NCBI RefSeq assembly: GCF_023701485.1
Contig: NZ_JAMQBK010000065.1
Location: 84,235-134,269 of the forward strand
DNA length: 50,035 bases
Direction: 5' to 3'
Source: Aporhodopirellula aestuarii
Lineage (GTDB): Bacteria > Planctomycetota > Planctomycetia > Pirellulales > Pirellulaceae
Shown one piece after another: positions 1 through 9,765 of the stretch; the stretch's first letter is position 1, and each line of letters opens with the position of its first letter. Both the position numbers and the translations under genes were made by a program. Below the pieces are notes generated by a model that saw nothing but the letters and a program-made list of their open reading frames with translations, did no database searches and was not told where the DNA came from.

Positions 1-363
1 GTCCCCCGAGACCGAGAATGCAGGCGTTACCCGCTTTCGGAACCCGGGGGAGACTCAGCTAGGTGAGAGCGAAGATTTTAATCAGTCTGCCAGCAAATGA
101 CGCAGTCCGGCTAAGTCGTGGTGAATACGCGGATCGTTCATGCCGTGGCAGAATGATCGCGTGTTGAGGAAGGAGGGATTGTACTCGATGTCGATGCGCC
201 GTACCGGTTTTCGTGCTGCCGAGTGTTCGCTCTAGCTACGGCGTCTGGGGCATCGTTGGCATTGCACTGGCCGCGATGCTAATGTGTTTGTCATGCAATA
301 CATGCATGGCAAATTCTGCCCGGGGGCAACGAGGTCGGAAGATCAGAGGTTTGGGAACCAAAG
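1..363. other. Intergenic region with dispersed repeat copy and possible gene remnant
   Basis: No convincing complete gene lies here. Bases 13-36 match 10113-10137 in inverted orientation (24 of 25 positions, one indel), so this end carries one copy of a short dispersed repeat. On the minus strand, 82-231 is an open stretch of about 49 codons ending in TGA at 82-84. It has no plausible start and a protein-like composition, so it may be the tail of a decayed gene. No recognised family. Confidence 0.4.
13..36 (+). repeat. Dispersed intergenic repeat, copy A
   Basis: The core CAGGCGTTACCCGCTT (21-36) with upstream CGAGAATG recurs, reverse-complemented, at 10113-10137. Flanks are also similar but diverged. 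GTCCCCCG at 1-8 and CGGGGGAG at 45-52 form an imperfect inverted repeat around the core. It lies outside any gene, as does the other copy. Confidence 0.55.
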
Positions 364-1248
364 ATGGACATGGATCAACTGGCGTACTTTCAGTGCGTCT
401 CGGAAACTCGAAATTTCACACACGCGGCGGAGCGTTTATGCCTTTCCCAATCCGCGCTGAGCCGGGCGATTCAGCGACTCGAGGACGAGATCGGACAGCC
501 GTTGTTCGAACGAAAGCCTCGCAGCGTCGAGCTGACGGATGCCGGTCTCATCTTCCAATCGCGTGCCGAGCAGATCCTGTTGATCGTCGAAGATATGAAG
601 GCGGAAATTTGCGATGACGGGCAAACCGGCCGAATTCGGATCGGAGCAATTCCCACGGTCGCGCCGTACTTTTTACCTGATCTGCTGCGTCAGTTCGCCG
701 ATCAGTTCCCCCACGCGACCCAGGTCGTGCAAGAAGACACGACCGACAATTTGGTGCGGCGATGTAAGCAAGGCGAGTTGGATGTTGCGATCGTCGCGCT
801 ACCCATTCCCGCGAGATATGTGGAGATCGATAGTCTGTTCGAAGAGGAGCTGTACTTAGTCATGCCACCGGATCACCCGCTAACGCAAAAAAAGCAGATC
901 CGTCTGAGTGACATTCAGCACGAGCCTTTTGTCTTGCTCAACGAAGCGCACTGTTTGTCTGACAACATTGTGTCGTTCTGCCGCCAGCGTTCGGTTCATC
1001 CGTTGGCGGTCGAACGCGCCAATCAATTGGCGATGGTCCAAGAACTCGTCGCGTTGTCGCACGGCATCTCGCTGATTCCTGAGATGGCGAAGAAGATCGA
1101 TAACACGAAACGTCGTGTGTACCGATCGTTAAGTGGTGTGAAACCGAAGCGGACGATCGCGGCGATCTGGAATCCGTATCGGTTTCAAAGCCAACTGCTG
1201 ATCCGGTTTCGTGAGACGCTTCACGACTTCGTGCAAGAACTGTCTTGA
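364..1248 (+). CDS. oxyR: LysR-family regulator, OxyR-type peroxide sensor
   Basis: This 294-residue protein has an N-terminal LysR winged helix-turn-helix (residues 4-63, recognition helix around 28-40) and a two-lobed effector domain from about 90. In the effector domain Cys197 and Cys206 lie in [13 protein letters not shown]. That matches the position and nine-residue spacing of the redox pair Cys199/Cys208 of E. coli OxyR, including the preceding His and the Leu-x-Asp. It is therefore probably a cytoplasmic DNA-binding activator switched on by hydrogen peroxide through a disulfide. No catalase or peroxiredoxin gene is seen beside it; such targets may lie left of the window or elsewhere. 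Its 3' end is six bases from the convergent gluQ gene. The LysR family is certain; OxyR function is inferred from the cysteine pair. Confidence 0.85.
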   Translation: MDMDQLAYFQCVSETRNFTHAAERLCLSQSALSRAIQRLEDEIGQPLFERKPRSVELTDAGLIFQSRAEQILLIVEDMKAEICDDGQTGRIRIGAIPTVAPYFLPDLLRQFADQFPHATQVVQEDTTDNLVRRCKQGELDVAIVALPIPARYVEIDSLFEEELYLVMPPDHPLTQKKQIRLSDIQHEPFVLLNEAHCLSDNIVSFCRQRSVHPLAVERANQLAMVQELVALSHGISLIPEMAKKIDNTKRRVYRSLSGVKPKRTIAAIWNPYRFQSQLLIRFRETLHDFVQELS

Positions 1249-1254
1249 TCGTGT

Positions 1255-2259
1255 TCAGGAATGCTGGACACGGTCGCGAGAGACCTTCGCCCAGTCAAAT
1301 CGCTCGATCATTTCGCGGTGCCAACGAGCGAGCGTCCAGTCGGCGGTTTCGGTTTCGCTCGGGAATCCGTCGATGCGTCCGAACGCCGAGCGGGCGGCCC
1401 AAGCGACGATGCTTTCCGGTGCAACGCCTTGTTCTCGATATTGCGATAGCCGCGTGTCACCGTGTCGTTTGGCGAGTCGTCGTCCGTCTTCACCGACGAC
1501 GAGCGGAACGTGGGCGTAGGTGGGGTGTGTGATTCCGAGATAGTCGTAGATTTGCATCTGGCGAAATGTGCTGACGAGTAAGTCATCGCCACGCACGACT
1601 TCAGTTACTCCCGCATCAATGTCATCAACGACGACTGCGAGTTGATACGCGGCAACGCCTTCTTTGCGTGTGACGGGAAAATCGCCAATCGACTCGTCGG
1701 GTTTGCAACAGACTTGACCGGCGACGAGATCATCAAACTGCATCCATGTTTTATCGACTCGCCAACGCAGGCAGTAACTACCTGCAGTCGGGAATGCATC
1801 GCCCGGATGCCAGCCGCTGCAGGTGCCAGGATAGAGCGTGTTTTCCGCGACAACCGTTCGTGCAGCAGCCAGTTGGTTTGGGCGCGTGATGGACTGTTCG
1901 TGCGGCGCCGAAGATGCGGTTTCGATGTCTTTCCGCGAACATGTGCAGGGGTAGACGCGATCATCTGCGATCAGACGATCGAGCAAGTTTTGGTAGAGCT
2001 CGGTGCGCTGAGTTTGAATGATCGGTTCGCCGTCATGTTCGATGCCGAGCCAAGCGAGGTCCTCGATCGCTTGCACGGTCGCCCACGGCTTGACTCGCGG
2101 GGAATCGATGTCTTCGATTCGCAAGATCAGTTGGGCATTTTGGGAGCGAGCACTCCAGTACGCGAGCAGGAACGTGCGGGCGTTGCCGAGATGTTGGGCG
2201 CCCGTTGGTGAGGGCGCCAAGCGGCATACCGGCGTTGCCACATTGTGGTTCGTGAGCAC
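1255..2259 (-). CDS. gluQ: Glutamyl-Q tRNA(Asp) synthetase
   Basis: A truncated class I glutamyl-tRNA synthetase-like catalytic core of 334 residues that lacks the anticodon-binding domain. The HIGH-like motif is in SPTGAQHLGNART near the N-terminus and the KMSKS-like loop is in GRRLAKRHGDT. A cysteine pair in YPCTCSR and a later Cys fit the zinc site of the YadB/GluQ-RS family. GluQ enzymes attach glutamate to the queuosine base of tRNA(Asp) rather than to the tRNA 3' end. The predicted start is GTG at 2259, only 15 bases after the asnS stop, so it is probably the last gene of the asnS operon. It could be misnamed gltX, but the length and missing C-terminal domain argue for GluQ. Confidence 0.9.
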   Translation of the reverse strand: MLTNHNVATPVCRLAPSPTGAQHLGNARTFLLAYWSARSQNAQLILRIEDIDSPRVKPWATVQAIEDLAWLGIEHDGEPIIQTQRTELYQNLLDRLIADDRVYPCTCSRKDIETASSAPHEQSITRPNQLAAARTVVAENTLYPGTCSGWHPGDAFPTAGSYCLRWRVDKTWMQFDDLVAGQVCCKPDESIGDFPVTRKEGVAAYQLAVVVDDIDAGVTEVVRGDDLLVSTFRQMQIYDYLGITHPTYAHVPLVVGEDGRRLAKRHGDTRLSQYREQGVAPESIVAWAARSAFGRIDGFPSETETADWTLARWHREMIERFDWAKVSRDRVQHS

Positions 2260-2274
2260 GTCGGCGGCCTCGGT

Positions 2275-3663
2275 TTAAAACTCCGCGTTGCCGGGAGTCC
2301 GTGGGAAGGGGATCACGTCGCGGATGTTGGTCATGCCGGTGGCGTACTGCACCGCTCGTTCGAGACCAAGGCCGAATCCCGCATGGGGCACGCTGCCGTA
2401 ACGCCGCAGGTCGACGTACCACCAGTATTCTTTGTCGTCGAGGCCGGCCTCTTCCATCCGCCGCAACAATACATCGAGACGTTCTTCGCGTTGGCTGCCA
2501 CCGATGATTTCGCCGACTCCCGGTACCAGCACATCCATTGCCGCGACGGTTTTTTCGTCGTCGCTAACCCGCATGTAAAACGGTTTGATTGTCGAAGGAT
2601 AATCGGTCAGGATCAAAGGTCCGTTGACCAATTGCGTCAGGTGTTTTTCATGTTCGGCTTGGAGGTCGATCCCCCATTTCACTGGGTATTCGAACGACTC
2701 ATCGCTCGCGGTCAGTCGCTCGACCGCCTCGGTGTAGGTCATGTGTTCGAACGGTTTGTCGACGACCGCTTTTAATTGTGCGAGTTTCCCTTTTTCGATC
2801 ATCTTGTCGAAGAATTCCATGTCTTCGGCGCAGTCTTCCATCACATCGGCGAAGATGCGTTTGAGGAATGACTCGGCGAGTTTCATGTTGTCTTGGAGGT
2901 CGAAGAACGCAGCTTCGGGTTCGACCATCCAAAACTCGGCGAGGTGCCGTGACGTGTTGCTGTTTTCGGCGCGAAAGGTGGGGCCGAACGTGTAAATCTT
3001 CGACAGCGCGCTGGCGTACGTTTCGCCTTCGAGCTGGCCACTGACGGTGAGATGGGTCGGTTTGCCGAAGAAGTCCTGGGAAGGATCAAGAGGGCGATTG
3101 GAACCCGCGAGCTTCTCGAGGTTGAGCGTGGTGACTCGGAACATCTCGCCGGCACCTTCGCAATCACTCGCGGTCACGATCGGCGTGTGCAGGTAATAGA
3201 AGCCGGCTTCGTCAAAGAATCGGTGAATCGATTGGCTGAGCCGGTTGCGGACTCGCATTACCGCACCGAGCGTGTTGGTGCGGGCCCGGAGATGCGACCA
3301 CTCGCGTAGTTTTTCGAATGAATGGCGTTTCTTTTGAAGCGGATAGGTTTCCCCATCACACCATCCGAGCACGCGAACGGATTCGGCGTGCAGTTCGGTT
3401 GCCTGTCCCTTTGCGGGCGACTCAACGAGATTTCCTTGGACGACGACGCTACAGCCCGCGGTCAGTTTTTGCACCTCGCTGGTGTAATTCTCCAATTCGG
3501 CTGGAGCGACGACTTGCAGGTTTCCCAAGCACGTTCCGTCGTTGATTTCGAGGAAGCTGAACCCGCCCTTGCTGTCGCGGCGGGTACGAACCCAACCGCG
3601 AATTTCAGCCGGCAGTGGCAATGCGTCACTGCGTCGGCAAGCGTCAATTGTCATCCAGTCCAT
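2275..3663 (-). CDS. asnS: Asparaginyl-tRNA synthetase
   Basis: A class IIb aminoacyl-tRNA synthetase of 462 residues, close to the 466 of E. coli AsnRS. The N-terminal OB-fold anticodon-binding domain (about 15-110) contains [20 protein letters not shown]. Motif 2 is visible as [20 protein letters not shown] and motif 3 as [16 protein letters not shown]. It charges tRNA(Asn) with asparagine in the cytoplasm. The start at 3663 ([11 protein letters not shown]) is chosen because the open frame further upstream overlaps the end of the symporter gene and is not protein-like. The gene lies 22 bases behind the symporter and 15 bases before gluQ. The two products act on tRNA(Asn) and tRNA(Asp), the tRNA pair that both carry queuosine in most bacteria. 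Confidence 0.96.
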   Translation of the reverse strand: MDWMTIDACRRSDALPLPAEIRGWVRTRRDSKGGFSFLEINDGTCLGNLQVVAPAELENYTSEVQKLTAGCSVVVQGNLVESPAKGQATELHAESVRVLGWCDGETYPLQKKRHSFEKLREWSHLRARTNTLGAVMRVRNRLSQSIHRFFDEAGFYYLHTPIVTASDCEGAGEMFRVTTLNLEKLAGSNRPLDPSQDFFGKPTHLTVSGQLEGETYASALSKIYTFGPTFRAENSNTSRHLAEFWMVEPEAAFFDLQDNMKLAESFLKRIFADVMEDCAEDMEFFDKMIEKGKLAQLKAVVDKPFEHMTYTEAVERLTASDESFEYPVKWGIDLQAEHEKHLTQLVNGPLILTDYPSTIKPFYMRVSDDEKTVAAMDVLVPGVGEIIGGSQREERLDVLLRRMEEAGLDDKEYWWYVDLRRYGSVPHAGFGLGLERAVQYATGMTNIRDVIPFPRTPGNAEF

Positions 3664-3685
3664 GGAAAATTCACTCGATGGGGTG

Positions 3686-5425
3686 TTACCAGAAATAGTA
3701 ATACAGGCCGGCGGTAGCGATGATGATACCAACGCCTGCCAGTCGTGCTCCCTTGGACGAATCCAAGTTCATCTGTTCATTCACCGGCATCGTTACAGGC
3801 GTCCTCAGCGGATGCAAGATCGTGACGACCAAACCAGTCAACAATACGATGAAGAAGCACAACGCCATACGATCCAAGAACGCGATTTGATCAGCGTACC
3901 ACCATCCTTGTGCGACAATCATCGGGCCGAGCACCCATTTGAACGCGGCGTACGCGACGACGTTGACGATGATCCCTAGCGTACCGAAGTACCGTGGGGT
4001 TCGAGGTGAGAAGAAACCAAGCAAGAACACGGCCAGGATACCGGGCGAAATAAACCCTTGGAATTCTTGGATGTAAGTGAAGATGCTGGTGAAGTTATCC
4101 AGCCGAGGGGCGACCAACGCCGACAACAACACGAACGTGATGACGAAAACTCGTCCGACGACGACCAATTTGTGTTGGTCCTTCTCGTGAGTGACTTTAG
4201 CATACAAGTCCATCGTCGCGATCGTGGATGCGGAGTTGAGCATCGACGCGAGCGAGCTGATCACGGCCCCGGAGAGGGCGGCGAGGATGAACCACGAGAT
4301 CATCGGATAGGGTTTGATCAGGTTGCGGACGAGCACCGGGAACGCGCGGTCATAGTCGTATTCATTGGTGGCGTTGTTAAACAGATCGGGCGCGAACAAG
4401 TTGTATGCGAGAATGCCGGGAATTACGACCAAGAACGGGATCAGCAGTTTCATGAAGGCTGCAAACACGATCCCCTTCTGACCTTCCGCCAGAGACTTCG
4501 ATCCGAGGGTTCGTTGGACGATGTATTGGTTCAGACCCCAGTAGAAAAAGTTGGGAATCCAGAGTCCGACGATGAGGGCAGTCCAAGGCAACTCGGGGTC
4601 TTCCTTGGGGCGAACCATGTGGGTCTTGCCGCCGCTGCCGTTGGGGCCGTTGACAGCGACCGCTTCGTTGTCGACACCGTCGTTGAGCAGGATGAATCGC
4701 TTCCAGAACCCAGCCTCCTCCAAGTCAGCGACGGTTGCTTCGGAGTTGGCAACTTTGGTTTTGATCAAGTCTTCGGCGGGCCGCTCGGAGAGTTGGATGA
4801 ATGCCATCGTCATGACGATGATACCGCCGAGAATCAACGCCGAGCCCCACACCAAGTCGGTCCAGGCACACGCCTTGAGACCACCGACAAACACGTAAGC
4901 CGCCGCAAACAGGGCGATCAGCCAGCACATCGCGGTCAAATTGTTGAGCACGGGGACGGTGTTGTAGTATTCCGAGATGAACTTCGCCCCGGAGAAAATC
5001 ACTGACGAGGTCGCGACGAAGACCAGCGTCACGACGGCGGGAATCGCCATCACCAATCGTGCGATCGGGCCGAATCGGTATTCCAAAAATTCAGGAATCG
5101 TGAACAATCCGGCCTTGAGAAAGCGTGGCAGGAACAGGAATCCGACGACGACCAAAGTCACCGCTGCCATCCATTCATAAGAGGCGATCGCCATCCCCAG
5201 CCAGTTCGCGGCCGAACCCGACATGCCGACGAATTGCTCGGTCGAAATGTTGGCGGCAATCAATGAGAAACCGACCAGCCACCACGTCAATCCGCGACCG
5301 GCGAGGAAGTAATCCGACGCGTCGTTGGTTGGATCCCCATCATCCGGCTCGCTCGCCATCCAGATTCCCAGCGCGATGACGCCGATAACTGAGCCTAGAA
5401 ACAAAACTACTTCGAGGATATTCAT
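3686..5425 (-). CDS. Sodium/solute symporter, SGLT-type
   Basis: A 579-residue integral membrane protein of the SSS (SLC5) family with about 13-14 hydrophobic segments. The N-terminal [20 protein letters not shown] and the helix [19 protein letters not shown] closely resemble the vSGLT/SGLT signature, including the serine-rich segment at the conserved Na2 site. It probably imports a sugar together with sodium. The sugar assignment is supported by the aldose 1-epimerase gene immediately upstream on the same strand. The start at 5425 ([13 protein letters not shown]) places the first membrane helix at the N-terminus; the open frame extends 17 codons further without support. A hydrophilic loop of about 60 residues follows SERPAEDLI. 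The exact substrate cannot be told from sequence. Confidence 0.9.
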   Translation of the reverse strand: MNILEVVLFLGSVIGVIALGIWMASEPDDGDPTNDASDYFLAGRGLTWWLVGFSLIAANISTEQFVGMSGSAANWLGMAIASYEWMAAVTLVVVGFLFLPRFLKAGLFTIPEFLEYRFGPIARLVMAIPAVVTLVFVATSSVIFSGAKFISEYYNTVPVLNNLTAMCWLIALFAAAYVFVGGLKACAWTDLVWGSALILGGIIVMTMAFIQLSERPAEDLIKTKVANSEATVADLEEAGFWKRFILLNDGVDNEAVAVNGPNGSGGKTHMVRPKEDPELPWTALIVGLWIPNFFYWGLNQYIVQRTLGSKSLAEGQKGIVFAAFMKLLIPFLVVIPGILAYNLFAPDLFNNATNEYDYDRAFPVLVRNLIKPYPMISWFILAALSGAVISSLASMLNSASTIATMDLYAKVTHEKDQHKLVVVGRVFVITFVLLSALVAPRLDNFTSIFTYIQEFQGFISPGILAVFLLGFFSPRTPRYFGTLGIIVNVVAYAAFKWVLGPMIVAQGWWYADQIAFLDRMALCFFIVLLTGLVVTILHPLRTPVTMPVNEQMNLDSSKGARLAGVGIIIATAGLYYYFW

Positions 5426-5522
5426 GAGCGAACAGAGGGATCGAGGGGAAAAGGCGTTTAGGCTCGGGTGCGGCAACGCACGTTGGGCGATGTTTTACGA
5501 TATTTCGCAAACCCGTGTGAGG

Positions 5523-6566
5523 CTATGCGGTGAATCGATGGACAGTTTTCTCGTGAAAGTGGGCGCCCGGACGTAACAACGTCGTGGGAAAGTTTGGATG
5601 GTTAGGGGCATCGGGATAGTATTGCGTCTCGAGGCAGAAGGCGTCTTGAGGACCATAGCCGCCACTGCGTTCATCCTTTTTAAGATGGTTTGCTGTATAG
5701 AGTTGCATCGCGGGGAGGGTGGTTTCGATTGCGAGGCCCCGCCCCGATACCGGGTCGACGACGTGGGCGGCCGGTCGGAGCGTGCCGGCGGGGCCATCGA
5801 CGACGTAGCAATGATCGTATCCTTTGGTTGCCTGCAGCGATTGGATGCGTGCGGCAAAAGAGGTTTGCCGCCGGAAATCGAAAGGTGTGTTTTCAACGTG
5901 AACCAATTCACCGGTCGGAATCAGGTCATCGTCGATTGCCAGAACTTCCTCGCCGTGGATGATCGCTTCGTGGTTGACGGCCGATCCCGAGTCGACGCCG
6001 CCTAGATTCCAATAGCTATGGTTGGTCAGATTGACGTGCGTGGGCTTTGTCGTCGTGGCGGTGTATTCGATGGTCAGCTCGTTGGCATCGTTCCAGCGGT
6101 ACAGCGTCGTGGCGGTCAGTTCGCCCGGGAATCCTTCTTCCCCATCGGGGCTGACGAGGGTGTAGCGAACCATGTCTTCGCCGCGAGTTGCATCGTCTGG
6201 AATGATTTCGGTCGTCCAGTTGTGGTGCGAGAAATTAACGCTGCCGCCGTGGAGGCAGTGTTTGCCGTGGTTCGCAGTGACAGGGTACTCGACGCCATCG
6301 ATCGTGAATTTGGCCTGGCCGATGCGATTGCAGAAACGCCCGATGGTGCTCCCGAATCCGGGGTGCGGCGCCAGATAACGTTCGATCGAATCAAATACGA
6401 GGTTCACGTTCGCGAGTTGACCGTCCCGGTCCGGCACAACAACCTCCAACAGGGAGGCACCCCAGTTCATGACGCTGATGTGGTTGCCGGAGCGATTGGT
6501 GAGCGTGATTTTGGTGACGGGGGCTCCATCCTCAGTTTGTCCGAACGGTTTGGTCGTGATGCTCAT
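5523..6566 (-). CDS. galM: Aldose 1-epimerase (mutarotase)
   Basis: A 347-residue protein of the GalM family, which interconverts alpha and beta anomers of glucose or galactose. Catalytic residues are recognisable: His106 in CLHGG, His183 in NLTNHSYWNLGG, and the general base Glu313 in CLETQYYPDAPNHP. Asp251 in GYDHCYVV fits the substrate-binding aspartate. No signal peptide is seen when translation starts at 6566 (MSITTKPFGQ), so a cytoplasmic place is likely. A longer reading from 6638 adds 24 residues with no support. It sits about 100 bases upstream of the SGLT-type symporter on the same strand, consistent with uptake and mutarotation of a hexose in one pathway. Confidence 0.93.
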   Translation of the reverse strand: MSITTKPFGQTEDGAPVTKITLTNRSGNHISVMNWGASLLEVVVPDRDGQLANVNLVFDSIERYLAPHPGFGSTIGRFCNRIGQAKFTIDGVEYPVTANHGKHCLHGGSVNFSHHNWTTEIIPDDATRGEDMVRYTLVSPDGEEGFPGELTATTLYRWNDANELTIEYTATTTKPTHVNLTNHSYWNLGGVDSGSAVNHEAIIHGEEVLAIDDDLIPTGELVHVENTPFDFRRQTSFAARIQSLQATKGYDHCYVVDGPAGTLRPAAHVVDPVSGRGLAIETTLPAMQLYTANHLKKDERSGGYGPQDAFCLETQYYPDAPNHPNFPTTLLRPGAHFHEKTVHRFTA

Positions 6567-6718
6567 AGCGTTGCGGGGTGGGCGGTCGCGGCTGTTCGTT
6601 GACGAAGAGCCGAGGAGTTTACCCGCAAAGCACATCAAATCACTAGGCCCGCGAGCCCTAACTCGCAGGTCGGACGCGATTTGCCGCAGTCAAATGACGA
6701 CGTCAGAGATAGAGATCA

Positions 6719-9175
6719 CTATCGCAACTGCATCAGCACGGGGCTGCGGATCTCTTCGAGCGAGGGCACGTCGATGGGCGTGGTGCCTTCGATCAATTCG
6801 CTGGCTTCGGTGTAAAACGCGAAGAACTCAACGAAATCGAACCAGGGCGGTTTCGTCGCCGGGTTTCGTTCATCGCTGAGCATTGCGGTCACTTCTCCGA
6901 TCGATTGACGTGATCGAGCTAACGCGTCGGCAGCATCGTCGGCCCGATTTGTGGCGTGCAAAGCGATCGCCATGGGGGCGTCGACGATCCAACTGGCCGG
7001 CCAAGACCGGTCGTCTCGGGCCTGTTCAAGCAGCTCGATCGCCCGTTCGTGCTCGCCGATTCGGAGGTGCACGAGTCCAGCGATGTATTGGCGAACGTTG
7101 CGTGGCAACTCATGAGGTGAGCGTGGCGGCCCGGTCCGATTGGATCGTGGTGGCGGGGGCTGATCCGAGTCGAATGCCCCCGGATCCCTCGGATTGCTGC
7201 CACTCGGTTCAGGACCAACCCAATCGGTGTCGCCATCATTTGGTCCGGTGAAATCAGATCGCGAGAAGTCAGACGGCATTCGTTCCGGAGGAGGACGTAA
7301 CGGTCTACCTTCGGGTTCGAACAAGAATCCGGGGTGCCGTCGGCGATCGGGAGGACGAGGTCCATCGTCCCACTGCGGTGGTGGTTCCGGTTTGGCGAGT
7401 TCGGTGCGTGTCCACGCGGCCAGGTCGCGAAGCGATTGATCGCTCATGCAATCGCGGCAGGCCGCACAGGTGCGGACAAATTCCCACTGCTCAATGGGTT
7501 TGTGCAGAGCGATCTGACGATTGAGTTGCAGGCACAATTCGTTGGCGGCCTGCATGTGATCTGTCAACGTGAACAGTGCCACCACGCCCCACCACTGCGG
7601 CGTGTCGGTGGCGGCTCCGAGCGAGAGGGCATGAGCGTAATCGTTCGCCGCTTCTTCCCACATGTTCAACCGCGTGAAAAATTGGGCGCGGCCGATCCAT
7701 GGCAAATCATAGTTGCGTTGCAATTCGATGGCTCGGTCGTAGTCATCCATAGCCGCCTTCCATCGTCCGGATCCGGCGTGCGTTTGTGCGCTGGCCACGA
7801 GTGAGTTCGCTTCCGTCACGACGGCGGCAAAACGTTCGACGTCGCGTTTAGCTTGAGTCGCTTCACGGAGGGCGACTTCTTTGAGATCGCGTTCGTGGTA
7901 GGCCACTCGCATCTGCCAGATGCTCGCGCCGGTACCGATCATCATCGCGAGCGCGACCAACGAGAACGTGGCGATCGCCACGCGTTGTCGACGGGCGAAC
8001 TTAAGAAGTTGATACGACAATGTCGGCGGACGGGCTTGGATCGGTTGCTCGGTGAGATGCCGGGAGATGTCGTTGGCCATCGCCGCGGCGGAATCGTATC
8101 GGCGGTTGCGGTCTTTCTCGAGCGCTTTCATGACGATCCAATCAAGATCGCCCCGCAGCGTCGATGTCAGCCGTTTGACGTCCAATCGTCGCGCGTTGGA
8201 GACCGTGGTCATGCGGGCGTTCAGTGTCGTCAAACGTTGACTCGGCCGCGGTGGGTCTTCTTCCCGAATGATCCGACGCATTTCATCGAGTCCTGCCGAA
8301 TCGAGTCGCTCGCGATCGAAGGGCGTTTCACCGACCAGCAATTGGTACAACAGCACACCGAGTGAATAGATGTCACTGCGGGTATCGACGTCCAGGCCGC
8401 TCATCTCGGCCTGCTCGGGGCTCATGTAGAGCGGCGTGCCAATCATCGAAAAGAATCGCGTGTAGATCGTCTTGTCGGTCAGCGATTGTCCGATTGCTTT
8501 GGCGACGCCGAAGTCAATGACTTTGACAACAGGCCGGTCATCGTGCAGCGTGACCATCACGTTAGACGGTTTGATGTCGCGGTGGATGACCCCTTTTTGA
8601 TGCGCGTGATGTACCGCAGTGCAAACGTTCTTGAAGAGCTCTAACCGGTCGCGGATCGGCATCTGGTGCGCGTCGGCGAACTCACTGATCGGGACGCCAC
8701 GGACGAGTTCCATGACGAAGTAGGGGCGACCGTCATCGGTAACACCGGCATCAAATACCTTTGCGATATTGGGATGGTCCATCATCGCGACGGCTTGACG
8801 CTCCGCTTCGAAACGGGCCAGAACCTCTTTGGTGCCGGTTCCAGGTTTTACGATTTTAAGTGCCACCTTTCGGCGCACGGGATGTTCTTGTTGGGCGACA
8901 AAGACGAGCCCGAAACCGCCTTCACCGATCTGTTCCATCAAGCGATAGGGGCCGATTTTCGAACCGATATGGTGCGGGAAGTCGATCTTCGGCACTTCCA
9001 CCGGTGGCCGATCCAAGGCGTGGTCGGGAGCCTCGTGAGCCTGCAGTAACGCGTCCACGCTAGCGCGAAGTTCCGCGTCGCCCCCACAGGCTTGGTCGAG
9101 GTAAGCTCGTCGTTCGTGGGGATCGTTGAGGTCGATCGCTTCGAAGAAAATGGAACGTTCGGAGAGATGCGGCAT
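6719..9175 (-). CDS. Membrane-anchored Ser/Thr protein kinase with TPR-like C-terminus
   Basis: An 818-residue Hanks-type kinase. Motifs seen are the glycine loop GEGGFG (84-89), Lys107 in VALKIVK, catalytic HRDIKPSN (198-205), DFG (221-223) and MSPEQA (251-256). One membrane helix at about 399-420 separates the cytoplasmic kinase from a C-terminal part with TPR-like repeats (around 450-560 and again near the end). A long proline-, arginine- and aspartate-rich linker interrupts these repeats (roughly 605-690). An N-terminal stretch of about 70 residues with an HERRAYLDQACGGDAELR motif is common in planctomycete kinases. The start at 9175 follows the sigma factor stop by 17 bases, so the two genes are probably co-transcribed and the kinase may control that sigma factor. 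Confidence 0.92.
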   Translation of the reverse strand: MPHLSERSIFFEAIDLNDPHERRAYLDQACGGDAELRASVDALLQAHEAPDHALDRPPVEVPKIDFPHHIGSKIGPYRLMEQIGEGGFGLVFVAQQEHPVRRKVALKIVKPGTGTKEVLARFEAERQAVAMMDHPNIAKVFDAGVTDDGRPYFVMELVRGVPISEFADAHQMPIRDRLELFKNVCTAVHHAHQKGVIHRDIKPSNVMVTLHDDRPVVKVIDFGVAKAIGQSLTDKTIYTRFFSMIGTPLYMSPEQAEMSGLDVDTRSDIYSLGVLLYQLLVGETPFDRERLDSAGLDEMRRIIREEDPPRPSQRLTTLNARMTTVSNARRLDVKRLTSTLRGDLDWIVMKALEKDRNRRYDSAAAMANDISRHLTEQPIQARPPTLSYQLLKFARRQRVAIATFSLVALAMMIGTGASIWQMRVAYHERDLKEVALREATQAKRDVERFAAVVTEANSLVASAQTHAGSGRWKAAMDDYDRAIELQRNYDLPWIGRAQFFTRLNMWEEAANDYAHALSLGAATDTPQWWGVVALFTLTDHMQAANELCLQLNRQIALHKPIEQWEFVRTCAACRDCMSDQSLRDLAAWTRTELAKPEPPPQWDDGPRPPDRRRHPGFLFEPEGRPLRPPPERMPSDFSRSDFTGPNDGDTDWVGPEPSGSNPRDPGAFDSDQPPPPRSNRTGPPRSPHELPRNVRQYIAGLVHLRIGEHERAIELLEQARDDRSWPASWIVDAPMAIALHATNRADDAADALARSRQSIGEVTAMLSDERNPATKPPWFDFVEFFAFYTEASELIEGTTPIDVPSLEEIRSPVLMQLR

Positions 9176-9192
9176 AGCTCGGCTCGGCAATT

Positions 9193-9765
9193 CTAAACCG
9201 AGACGTCTCCTTCCATTTCGCGGCGCAGCCACGCTCTCGCGTAGGCCCAGTTGCGTTTGACGGTACGGGGCGAGACCCCGAGGATCTCGGCGGTCTGGTC
9301 AATCGTCAGTCCGGTGAAGTACCGCAATTCGACGAGCCGGGCCAATTCGGGATCTTCGTTGTCGAGTTTCTTGAGTGCGTCATCGAGGGCGAGCAGAGTT
9401 TCGGAATCTTCCGGGTGCGCCACGACGTCGTCAGACGAAAGGTCGATCCGCTGTCGATCACCGCCACGCTTTTCGGTTTTGCGTCGCCGTGCGGCTTCGA
9501 TCAAGATTCGACGCATCGATTCGGCCGCGGCGGCGAAGAAGTGTCCCCGTCCATCCCAGTTCGGCTTGTCCTCACCGCCGACCAACCGCAGGAACGCTTC
9601 GTGGACCAATGCGGTCGGCTGGATCGTTTGCCCGGCGGGTTCACGCGTCATCTTTTGCGTCGCCAATCGGCGGAGTTCGTCATAGACCAGTGGCAACAAC
9701 TGGCTGGCCGCTTGGCGGTCGCCGTCTTCGATGGCATTGAGGATTTGCGTCACTTCACTAGTCAT
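9193..9765 (-). CDS. ECF-type RNA polymerase sigma factor (planctomycete/acidobacterial type)
   Basis: A 190-residue sigma factor. Region 2 is recognisable in LLPLVYDELRRLATQKM and TALVHEAFLRLVG, followed by FFAAAAESMRRILIEAARRR. Region 4 shows the helix-turn-helix as LTIDQTAEILGVSPRTVKRNW. The pattern matches the group often called sigma-70, TIGR02999-like, that is expanded in planctomycetes and acidobacteria. The start at 9765 (MTSEVTQIL) gives the usual family length; the frame is open for 39 more codons upstream but these look non-coding. The gene directly precedes a Ser/Thr kinase gene. Pairing of such sigma factors with kinases is a known planctomycete arrangement, and no anti-sigma gene is seen. 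Confidence 0.93.
   Translation of the reverse strand: MTSEVTQILNAIEDGDRQAASQLLPLVYDELRRLATQKMTREPAGQTIQPTALVHEAFLRLVGGEDKPNWDGRGHFFAAAAESMRRILIEAARRRKTEKRGGDRQRIDLSSDDVVAHPEDSETLLALDDALKKLDNEDPELARLVELRYFTGLTIDQTAEILGVSPRTVKRNWAYARAWLRREMEGDVSV

Noticed and set aside
4058-5005. A 315-codon open frame opposite the symporter gene
   Set aside because: The composition is dominated by Asp, Glu, Gly and Arg, as in antisense of membrane helices. The symporter on the other strand is unambiguous.
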